In this document: positions 1 to 5,611 of the stretch, piece by piece | How the letters are laid out: each line of letters begins with the position of its first letter | How positions within the stretch are numbered: the stretch's first letter is position 1 | Source: Acidobacteriota bacterium | Lineage (GTDB): Bacteria > Acidobacteriota > Vicinamibacteria > Vicinamibacterales > 2-12-FULL-66-21 | Length of the DNA stretch: 8,193 nt | NCBI GenBank assembly: GCA_020200195.1 | Contig: JAIVJE010000316.1 | Span: 1-8,193 of the forward strand | Reading direction: 5' to 3' | Translations under genes and position numbers: made by a program | Notes under the pieces: model-generated | Databases searched by the model: none | What the model saw: the letters and a program-made list of their open reading frames with translations, nothing else | What the model was told of the DNA's origin: nothing

Positions 1-667
1 GTGGTGACGAACGCCGACGGGTCGGTGCGGACTCGAATCGCGATCTGCGCCGCGACGTTCGGGCGCTGCCGGAATGGCCGATAGAACTCGACGTCATTGA
101 CCTGTGATAGCGATCGCAAGCGCACGTCTTCGACGACGCCGACGATCTCCGTGAGGATGCCGCCGCCCGCGGATCCGCGAAACAGTCGCCGGCCCAGTGG
201 ATCCTCGGCGCCGAACAGCCGGCGCGCCGTGCTCGAACTGATGATCGCGACCGCAACCGTGTCCGCACGATCGTCGTGTGTGAAGTCCCGGCCCGAGATG
301 ATCGGAATCCCGAGGGTCGAGAAGTAGGCTGGTGACGCGGATCGCATCAATCCCAGCGACGCTCGCTGAGCGGACGGACGGCACCATCAGCACGGGCGAA
401 GGGCGCGCGAGAGTTGAAGCGCTCGTACTTCGGAACCGAGGCGAACAGCGTGGTTGCGCGACCGTCGAGCGAGTGCCCGTAGACGCGGCCGAGTTGCTCC
501 GGCCTGGCATACGGTATCGGCGTCAGGAAGAGCGCGTGAATCAGCGTGAAGATGCTGATGTTGACGCCAATCCCGAGCGCGAGCGCCAGCACGGCGACGC
601 ACGTGAAAACCGGGTTGCGCCGCAGCGTACGAAGGGCATAGCGCAGATCCTGGAGAGCACAGGACAT
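1..667 (-). pseudogene. Broken ADOP-family MacB/FtsX-like permease, internally deleted and frameshifted, partial at window edge
   Basis: The intact gene would encode an inner-membrane permease of the ADOP family (acidobacterial duplicated-orphan MacB-like permeases, about 800 residues). The first piece (667 down to about 400) reads MSCALQDLRYALRTLRRNPVFT followed by a hydrophobic segment (residues 19-48) and IPYARPEQLGRVYG, a typical ADOP N-terminus; it goes off-frame and stops at 347-349. A second piece in another frame (about 405-332) reads VPSVRSASVAGIDAIRVTS. A third piece in the remaining frame (329 down to 1) reads AYFSTLGIPIISGRDF, then ARRLFGAEDPLGRRLF and TEIVGVVEDVRLRSL, the second MacB periplasmic domain. 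Roughly 380 residues between piece one and piece two, including most of the first periplasmic domain and several membrane helices, are missing (family-based estimate). Two frame changes plus the deletion make it non-functional unless the assembly is wrong. The start at 667 is supported by an AGGAG site. Confidence 0.8.
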
Positions 668-673
668 GGACCA

Positions 674-678
674 CTCCT
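674..678 (-). promoter_or_regulatory. Ribosome binding site of the ADOP remnant
   Basis: AGGAG on the minus strand lies 6 nt before ATG 667. It selects this start over the in-frame upstream Met codons (up to 796), whose extra residues do not look like permease sequence. The site has survived although the gene body is broken. Confidence 0.6.
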
Positions 679-725
679 GACGACAGTATTCAGGGCTGGG
701 CGATCCGCGCCGGAACCAAGTCGCC

Positions 726-754
726 ATTGGACCCGCCTGTGCGGGCGTGGTCAA
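726..754 (-). promoter_or_regulatory. Possible sigma70-type promoter of the permease remnant
   Basis: On the minus strand TTGACC (749-754) is followed after exactly 17 nt by TCCAAT (726-731), about 60 nt before the permease start. The -35 matches the consensus in 5 of 6 bases and the -10 in 4 of 6. The spacer holds an inverted repeat, CCCGC-4 nt-GCGGG (732-745), which could be an operator or simply a hairpin between the two minus-strand genes. It lacks a T-run, so I do not call it a terminator. Prediction by eye only. Confidence 0.28.
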
Positions 755-768
755 CGGTCCTGACGCCA

Positions 769-1203
769 TCACGCAGACCTGCGCGCCGAGTGCCATGCTT
801 CCATGAGCCAGGCTTCGTTCTTCCTCACGTACACGATCGTGAATCGCAGCGGCACGTGCTGGGCCTGCCCCGCTACGACGACGTCCACATCTGACTGACC
901 CGTCAGAATCGCCACGTCCGGCGTCGGAAAACGCACGCGAACGTCCTGATGCTTCAGGCTGCGGTATACGACGCGGCCGCTGCGAAGATCGCCGAGCAGC
1001 TTGTCCTTGCTGTCGACCACCGCGCTCGAGTGCGTATAGGTCAACGTAGGCGACAGCATTTCAGCGAACTGATCCAGCTTTCCCGACACCAGATACTCCA
1101 CCCGTTGCTGTTCTCTTTTCAGCAGCTCTTCGGGGTCAGCTGCGGTCTGCTGCCACCCGCTCAGAAACAACGCTGTCGCGCAGACGAGAAAAATGAAAGG
1201 CAT
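769..1203 (-). CDS. Exported DUF4440 / SnoaL-like (NTF2-fold) protein
   Basis: A 144-residue protein. Residues 1-22 form a probable Sec signal peptide (hydrophobic core FIFLVCATALFL, cleavage likely near TAA-D), so the mature protein would be extracytoplasmic. The rest has the DUF4440/SnoaL-like pattern: an N-terminal helix (LLKREQQRVEYLVSGKLDQF) leading into LSPTLTYTHSSAVVDSKDKLL, then alternating strands (VAILTGQSDVDVVV, LRFTIVYVRKNEAWLMEAW) and the usual closing WHSARR. Members of this cone-shaped alpha+beta fold are often annotated as nuclear transport factor 2 family proteins; most lack a known activity, and no catalytic residues can be assigned here. I chose ATG 1203 over the in-frame GTG at 1209 because GGGAG is 7 nt from the ATG but only 1 nt from the GTG. 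It is transcribed divergently from the large plus-strand operon and in tandem with the broken permease, which has its own site, so a link to either is uncertain. Confidence 0.85.
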   Translation of the reverse strand: MPFIFLVCATALFLSGWQQTAADPEELLKREQQRVEYLVSGKLDQFAEMLSPTLTYTHSSAVVDSKDKLLGDLRSGRVVYRSLKHQDVRVRFPTPDVAILTGQSDVDVVVAGQAQHVPLRFTIVYVRKNEAWLMEAWHSARRSA

Positions 1204-1210
1204 TGTCACG

Positions 1211-1215
1211 CTCCC
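1211..1215 (-). promoter_or_regulatory. Ribosome binding site deciding the DUF4440 start
   Basis: GGGAG on the minus strand sits 7 nt before ATG 1203 and only 1 nt before the alternative GTG 1209. The spacing favours the ATG. Confidence 0.6.
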
Positions 1216-1275
1216 GTAATGGACTTACGCCGGCCTGGGGATGGTATCGCCAGCTTCCCCTTGCCTCCAACCGCC

Positions 1276-1302
1276 TTGACCGATATCCTCTCGCCGCATA
1301 CT
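1276..1302 (+). promoter_or_regulatory. Candidate promoter of the plus-strand operon
   Basis: TTGACC (1276-1281) followed after 15 nt by CATACT (1297-1302) lies 27 nt before the first gene of the cluster, inside the only sizeable intergenic gap on that side (1204-1328). The -35 is good, the -10 matches 4 of 6 bases and the spacer is shorter than the usual 17 nt, so the call is weak. Shifting the -10 to TACTGG gives 17-nt spacing but a poorer hexamer. The gap shows no riboswitch-like fold by eye. Confidence 0.3.
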
Positions 1303-1317
1303 GGGATCACCGTCAAC

Positions 1318-1322
1318 GGAGG
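1318..1322 (+). promoter_or_regulatory. Ribosome binding site deciding the RidA start
   Basis: GGAGG ends 6 nt before ATG 1329. It rejects the longer open frame that begins at 1203, whose extra 42 residues would come from the intergenic region. Confidence 0.75.
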
Positions 1323-1328
1323 CATACG

Positions 1329-1808
1329 ATGCAAGGCACCGAGAACGCGTCGCGCCGATCTGTCCTGAGGACGTTTTTCGCGTCGCTGGCGGCCGGCGTC
1401 GGCCTGTCAGGCGTGGCTCAGGCCCAGAGCCAGAGCCCCGACACCACAAAGAAGACCTCGACCGACAGCCAGCCCAAGGGCGACAAGCCGCCGCTCTTCT
1501 CCGGGTGGGTCACCTACGGGAACCTCGTGTTCGTGGCGGGCAAGGGCCACCACACACCGGGCGACATAACCGTCCACACGACGTCGGTGCTCGATCAGAT
1601 CGAGGCGGAGCTCAAAAAGGCCGGTTCGTCGATGGACAAGGTCCTGAAGGTGAACGTGTACCTGCACGACCTGAACGACTACGACGGGATGAACGCGGTG
1701 TTTCGCGGCCGCTTCGGTCCCAATCCCCCCGTGCGGACGACGATTGCCGCCTACGGAGGAATCCCGGGGAACTCGCTGGTTGAAATCGACTGTATCGCTG
1801 CCCGTTGA
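1329..1808 (+). CDS. Tat-exported RidA / YjgF / UK114-family protein
   Basis: A 159-residue protein, longer than a typical cytosolic RidA (about 130) because of its leader. Residues 8-14 (SRRSVLR) and the following moderately hydrophobic stretch up to AQAQ (about residue 33) form a twin-arginine signal; residues 34-54 are a polar linker. The RidA domain spans about 55-159: LVFVAGKG (66-73), a helix VLDQIEAELKKAGSSMDKVLKVNVYLHDL, MNAVFRGRF, then PPVRTTIAA with the family arginine (R136, equivalent to E. coli Arg105) and VEIDCIA with the conserved glutamate (E152). RidA proteins form trimers and hydrolyse enamine/imine intermediates released by PLP enzymes to ketones and ammonia. Retention of the arginine suggests deaminase activity, but the subgroup cannot be fixed by eye; the serine of the E. 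coli ITSGQ motif is alanine here (A70). It is the first gene of the operon, ends 1 nt before the CBM9-like gene, and shares its export route with the PLP enzyme two genes on. Confidence 0.92.
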   Translation: MQGTENASRRSVLRTFFASLAAGVGLSGVAQAQSQSPDTTKKTSTDSQPKGDKPPLFSGWVTYGNLVFVAGKGHHTPGDITVHTTSVLDQIEAELKKAGSSMDKVLKVNVYLHDLNDYDGMNAVFRGRFGPNPPVRTTIAAYGGIPGNSLVEIDCIAAR

Positions 1809-1809
1809 G

Positions 1810-2562
1810 ATGGACACGTCCGCCACGTTCTGCGCCGCGTTGACCGCGTTGTGCCTGATCGCGCCGGCAACTGGCTATGATGGCGGCGTGCAGCCACGAC
1901 CGGGGGAACGGCCGCGTTTGTCCGTGAGGCCGGCAGACGACTTCGACCTGAGCGGCACCGGCGAACACGGGGCGTGGGGACGGATCGACTGGACGCCGCT
2001 CCGCCGGCGCCAGCCGGACGGCCACCCGTACGACACGCGATTCAAGATGCTCTACTCGAACACCGGCCTCTATTTTCTGATGGATGGCACGGACCGGATC
2101 CTCACCGCCACCATGACCGAAGACTTCATGAACCTGTGGACCGAGGACGTGTTCGAGGTGTTCCTGTGGACCGACGAACGCCATCCCGTGTACTTCGAGT
2201 ACGAGATCTCCCCGCTCAATCACGAGCTTCCGATTCTCATTCCGAATTTCGGCGGCCAGTTCCTCGGCTGGCGGCCATGGCGCTACGACCGCGATCGTCT
2301 GACCCGGAAGGCCACCAGCACCCTGGGGGGACCGAAGCAGTCGCTCGCAGCCATTCAGGGGTGGCGCGCGGAATTCTTCATCCCGTATACACTGCTGAAC
2401 CCGCTGCAGAACGTTCCGCCGAAGCCCGGCACGCGTTGGCGCGGCAACTTCTACCGGATGGACCATGACGAGGGGAAGCGCACGCAGTGGGACTGGGCAC
2501 CCGTAGGCGACAGCTTCCACGAGTACGAGAAATTCGGCGACTTGCTTTTCGTCGATCGTTGA
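1810..2562 (+). CDS. CBM9-like (DOMON-fold) carbohydrate-binding family protein
   Basis: A 250-residue protein resembling stand-alone carbohydrate-binding family 9-like proteins. Visible landmarks are FKMLYSNTGLYFLMDGTD (78-95), the acidic EDVFEVFLWTDERHPVYFEYEISPLN (112-137) in which an ExF/FEY-type strand pair precedes the ligand face in this family, and WRAEFFIPYTLL (185-196) followed by GTRWRGNFYRMD (207-218) near the C-terminus. Such domains bind sugar ends in xylanases, but single-domain versions are mostly uncharacterised, so sugar binding is only a possibility. Residues 5-22 are hydrophobic (ATFCAALTALCLIAPATG) and may be a Sec signal, though the usual N-terminal positive charges are missing. 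ATG 1810 is the only in-frame ATG near the domain outside the RidA gene; it has a poor ribosome site and lies 1 nt after the RidA stop, which suggests translational coupling. Confidence 0.82.
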   Translation: MDTSATFCAALTALCLIAPATGYDGGVQPRPGERPRLSVRPADDFDLSGTGEHGAWGRIDWTPLRRRQPDGHPYDTRFKMLYSNTGLYFLMDGTDRILTATMTEDFMNLWTEDVFEVFLWTDERHPVYFEYEISPLNHELPILIPNFGGQFLGWRPWRYDRDRLTRKATSTLGGPKQSLAAIQGWRAEFFIPYTLLNPLQNVPPKPGTRWRGNFYRMDHDEGKRTQWDWAPVGDSFHEYEKFGDLLFVDR

Positions 2563-2576
2563 ACAAGGTTGCCCGT

Positions 2577-2583
2577 AAGGGGG
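2577..2583 (+). promoter_or_regulatory. Ribosome binding site deciding the SelA-like gene start
   Basis: AAGGGGG ends 6 nt before ATG 2590. It favours this ATG over an in-frame TTG at 2569, and the chosen start places the twin-arginine motif at residues 3-8 as expected. Confidence 0.6.
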
Positions 2584-2589
2584 TACAGG

Positions 2590-3789
2590 ATGTGGAGCCG
2601 AAGGCGTTTTCTGGAGTCCATCTCGGGATTTCCGCTGGTGGGCGGACTGGTGGCCGCCACCACCGCGCCTGCCGCTGCTGCACGCGGCGGACGGGACTAC
2701 CTCCACGAGCTGGGGGTGCGCCCCTTCATCAATGCGGCGGGAACGTACACGGCCATGACCGCATCGCTCATGCTTCCTGAAGTACTAGAGGCGATCACCT
2801 ATGCCTCCAAACATTACGTGATGCTGGACGAGCTGCACGACAAGGTTGGCGAGCGCATTGCCAGCCGGCTGCGCTGCGAGGCCGCGATGGTGACCTCGGG
2901 CGCCGCCGCCGCTCTGACCCTGGGCACGGCCGGCGTACTCACGGGGACGGACCGGCAGAAGATGGTCGACCTTCCCGACCTCACCGGGATGAAGAGCGAA
3001 GTCATCATTCAGAAGTCGCACCGCTTCGGCTACGACCACGCCGTGCGCAACTGCGGCGTGCGACTCGTCGAGGTGGAGACGCGCGAGGATCTGGAGCGTG
3101 CGGTCACCGAGAAGACCGCGATGATGATCTTCTACAACAACAACAATAAGGTAGGGCGGATCCAGGACGAAGAGTTCGTCCAGCTCGGAAAGAAGCACTC
3201 CGTCCCCACCCTCAACGATGCTGCGGCCGATGTGCCGCCGGTCGACAACCTCTGGAAGTACACCGGCATGGGCTTCGATCTCGTGGCGTTCTCGGGGGGG
3301 AAGGGCCTGCGCGGGCCGCAGAGCGCCGGCCTGCTGCTCGGCAGGAAGGACCTGATTGCGGCCGCCCGCCTGAACGCACCCCCCAACGGCAACACGGTCG
3401 GGCGAGGCATGAAGGTCAACAAGGAAGAGATGCTCGGGATGCTCGCGGCGCTGGAGGCCTATCTCGGCAAAGATCACGCGCGGGAGCAGCGCGACTTCGA
3501 GAAGCGCGCCGAGACGATTCGCAGCAGCGCGGCATCCGTGCCTGGCGTGAAGGCCGAGGTCTTCGTGCCCGACGTCGCGAATCATGTTCCTCACATCCGG
3601 ATCTCGTGGGATACCGCGGCAGCAGCACTGACTGCGGCCGACGTCGTCAAGGCCCTGCGCGATGGAGAGCCATCGATCGGGACGCGGTCTGAAGAGGAAA
3701 CCGTGGTCGTCGGAGTCTGGATGATGCGGCCGGGCGAGGAGAAAGTCGTCGCCCGGCGCCTTCGACAAGTGCTGGAGAAAAAGGCGTAG
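2590..3789 (+). CDS. Tat-exported SelA/DgaE-like PLP-dependent enzyme
   Basis: A 399-residue fold-type I PLP enzyme of the group related to L-seryl-tRNA(Sec) selenium transferase (SelA, COG1921). It begins with a near-ideal twin-arginine signal (SRRRFLE, residues 3-9, then SISGFPLVGGLVAATTAPAAAA). The catalytic domain follows: FINAAGTYTAM (46-56), the phosphate-binding region VTSGAAAALTLG (101-112), NDAAADVPP (209-217), FDLVAFSGGKGLRGPQSAG (229-247) with the presumed PLP-binding lysine K238, and GRGMKVNKEEMLGMLAALE (272-290). It lacks the N-terminal tRNA-binding domain of true SelA and there is no selenium gene nearby, so it is not a selenocysteine synthase. The characterised relative DgaE is a D-glucosaminate-6-phosphate ammonia lyase, so an elimination or lyase reaction on an amino-containing substrate is the best guess. 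PLP would be loaded before export, which suits Tat. It ends 1 nt before the CocE gene. Substrate unknown. Confidence 0.9.
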   Translation: MWSRRRFLESISGFPLVGGLVAATTAPAAAARGGRDYLHELGVRPFINAAGTYTAMTASLMLPEVLEAITYASKHYVMLDELHDKVGERIASRLRCEAAMVTSGAAAALTLGTAGVLTGTDRQKMVDLPDLTGMKSEVIIQKSHRFGYDHAVRNCGVRLVEVETREDLERAVTEKTAMMIFYNNNNKVGRIQDEEFVQLGKKHSVPTLNDAAADVPPVDNLWKYTGMGFDLVAFSGGKGLRGPQSAGLLLGRKDLIAAARLNAPPNGNTVGRGMKVNKEEMLGMLAALEAYLGKDHAREQRDFEKRAETIRSSAASVPGVKAEVFVPDVANHVPHIRISWDTAAAALTAADVVKALRDGEPSIGTRSEEETVVVGVWMMRPGEEKVVARRLRQVLEKKA

Positions 3790-3790
3790 A

Positions 3791-5611
3791 GTGCGGCGCA
3801 CCGCTCCGCTGCTGTTGGCATTCCTGCTTGTTGCCTCGAGTCCGGAGCGGCCCTCCTCGGCCGCCCAGGACCCGGCCCCGGTGCGCTTCCCGGCCGATGT
3901 GGCGGCCAGAAACGATATCGTGCTCGAGAATCGTGTCCTCGTTCGTATGCGGGACGGCGTCACGCTTTACGCGGATGTGTATCGACCCGTCGGCGACGGA
4001 CGGCATCCGGTCATCCTCTCGATTACCCCCTACAGCACGGAGCGCTTTCCAACTGCCTACGACGCGGCGGTGTACTTTGCGCAGCGTGGCTATGTTTACG
4101 TCTTTCAGGACGTGCGGGGACGCCACGAATCGGATGGTGTCTGGGAGCCCTTCTTCAACGACGAGAAAGACGGTTACGACACTATCGAGTGGGCGGCCAG
4201 GCAGCGCTGGTCCGACGGCAGGGTGGCGATGCAGGGCGGCTCCTATCTTGGGCAGAATCAGTGGCGCGCCGCCCAGGCCGCGCCGCCCAGCCTCGTCACC
4301 ATCTTCCCGATGGTGGCGTCCACGAGCATCTATCACGACTGGATCACGCTCAACGGCGGCTGGCGCCTCTCCTTCAACTTCGGCTGGGGACCCGTGCGCC
4401 AGGAAGGGCGCATCATGCAGAACCCCGGGCCTCACACCGTCGAGGGGCTTCGCGCGATCCACTACGACCAGGTCCAGCGGCATCTGCCTCTCACAACCAT
4501 GCAGAACCTCGTCGGTCGCAAGGCGAAGTTTTACGACGACTGGCTGGCGAATCCCGACTACAACGGCTATTGGAAGCCCCTGAACGTCGAAGAAATGTTC
4601 GAAAAAATCTCGGTCCCGGTCCATACCCTGGGCGGCTGGTTCGACATCTTCAGCCAGGGCACGTTGCGCGGCTACGTGGGGATGAGCCAGAAAGGGGCCA
4701 CGGAAAAGGCCCGTCGTATGAGCCACCTCGTGATTGGCCCCTGGGGACACGGTCCTTCGCAGAAGACCGGGGCGCTCGATTTCGGACCCACTGCCAACGT
4801 AGACGCGCTGCCGCTTCAGCTTCGTTGGTACGACTACTGGCTCAAGGGAATCGACATCGGGCTCGCGGCCGAACCTCCCGTCAAGCTGTTCGTCATGGGC
4901 CGCAACGAGTGGGTGTACGAACGCGAGTATCCTCTCGCCCGAACGAGTTACCGCCCCTTCTACTTCACGAGCGGCGGGAACGCGAATAGAGACCGCGGCG
5001 ACGGCCGTCTGACCTGGGAGAAGCCGACCGGTTCCTCCGCTCCCGATCGCTTCCGGTACGATCCGGATGATCCCGTTCCCTCGCTTGGCGGAAACAACTG
5101 CTGCGGTACGCCCACATCTGCCGGACCGCAGGACCAGCGCCCGATCGAGGGTCGCCAGGATGTGCTGATCTACACCTCCGACGTCTTTCAGGACGAGATC
5201 GAGGCCACAGGTCCCGTGAAAGTGGTCGTTTACGCATCTTCCGACTCGGCCGACACCGACTTCGTGGCCAAGCTCGTGGACGTGTATCCCGACGGGTCGA
5301 GCTACAACATGGCGGAGGGAATCGTGCGGGCGCGCTACCGCGAGAGCGTCAGCAAGCCCAGCCTTCTGACGCCGGGGCAGGTATATCGATTCGAAATCGA
5401 TTTAGTCGGAACGTCGATCGCGTTTCAGAAGGGGCACCGACTCAGGGTCCACGTGACCAGCAGCCACTTCCCCCAGTTCGATCGCCACCCGAACACCGGT
5501 GCGACCTTTGGCGCTACGGACAAAGTCAAGGTGGCGCAACAGACCGTGTACCACGATTCGGAACGCCCTTCCCACATCCTCTTGCCTGTGATTCCACCGA
5601 GGCGGCGATGA
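3791..5611 (+). CDS. Secreted CocE/NonD-type S15-family serine hydrolase
   Basis: A 606-residue protein of the X-Pro dipeptidyl-peptidase S15 / cocaine esterase / alpha-amino-acid ester hydrolase group, full length for the family. A Sec signal occupies about residues 1-25 (RRTAPLLLAFLLVASS to SSAAQ). The alpha/beta-hydrolase domain shows VRMRDGVTLYADVYRP, the oxyanion tyrosine in TPYSTE (Y81), the nucleophile elbow GGSYLG (S151), the acid in GGWFDIF (D285) and the histidine in GPWGHG (H320). The C-terminal jelly-roll domain starts near residue 455 (GRQDVLIYTSDVFQDEIEATGPVKV) and ends with FDRHPNTGATFG and QTVYHD. Relatives cleave acyl esters or amides of amino-acid-like acids, including beta-lactams in some; this one's substrate cannot be told. 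It starts with GTG 1 nt after the SelA-like stop, with AAGG 6 nt upstream, and its TGA overlaps the next ATG by 4 nt. The vicinal cysteines C437-C438 (GGNNCCGT) could form a disulfide outside the cytoplasm. Confidence 0.95.
   Translation: MRRTAPLLLAFLLVASSPERPSSAAQDPAPVRFPADVAARNDIVLENRVLVRMRDGVTLYADVYRPVGDGRHPVILSITPYSTERFPTAYDAAVYFAQRGYVYVFQDVRGRHESDGVWEPFFNDEKDGYDTIEWAARQRWSDGRVAMQGGSYLGQNQWRAAQAAPPSLVTIFPMVASTSIYHDWITLNGGWRLSFNFGWGPVRQEGRIMQNPGPHTVEGLRAIHYDQVQRHLPLTTMQNLVGRKAKFYDDWLANPDYNGYWKPLNVEEMFEKISVPVHTLGGWFDIFSQGTLRGYVGMSQKGATEKARRMSHLVIGPWGHGPSQKTGALDFGPTANVDALPLQLRWYDYWLKGIDIGLAAEPPVKLFVMGRNEWVYEREYPLARTSYRPFYFTSGGNANRDRGDGRLTWEKPTGSSAPDRFRYDPDDPVPSLGGNNCCGTPTSAGPQDQRPIEGRQDVLIYTSDVFQDEIEATGPVKVVVYASSDSADTDFVAKLVDVYPDGSSYNMAEGIVRARYRESVSKPSLLTPGQVYRFEIDLVGTSIAFQKGHRLRVHVTSSHFPQFDRHPNTGATFGATDKVKVAQQTVYHDSERPSHILLPVIPPRRR

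Noticed and set aside
729..748. Rho-independent terminator after the DUF4440 gene
   Set aside because: The CCCGC/GCGGG stem is only 5 bp and no T-run follows it on the minus strand.
1205..1270. Minus-strand promoter TTGGAG-N18-TACCAT for the DUF4440 gene
   Set aside because: Only 3 of 6 and 4 of 6 matches to consensus with 18-nt spacing; not distinguishable from background in this GC-rich stretch.
1612..2706. Long minus-strand open frame (364 codons) opposite the RidA, CBM9-like and SelA-like genes
   Set aside because: It is Arg/Pro/Val-rich with no recognisable motif, and it lies antisense to three genes with clear family motifs and ribosome sites. It is a typical GC-rich antisense shadow.
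2590..3789. True selenocysteine synthase SelA
   Set aside because: The N-terminal tRNA-binding domain is absent, a Tat signal is present, and no selenium or tRNA(Sec) gene is nearby.
2785..4750. Two further long minus-strand open frames (392 and 367 codons)
   Set aside because: Both are complementary to the well-supported SelA-like and CocE genes, show no domain pattern, and have composition expected from antisense reading of GC-rich codons.
5491..5520. TGAT near the CocE C-terminus (NTGATFGATD) as an ApbE flavinylation motif
   Set aside because: It lies in the jelly-roll strand region where CocE relatives normally have an NTG turn (FDRHPNTG), not in an FMN-binding domain, and the motif lacks the usual SGA core.
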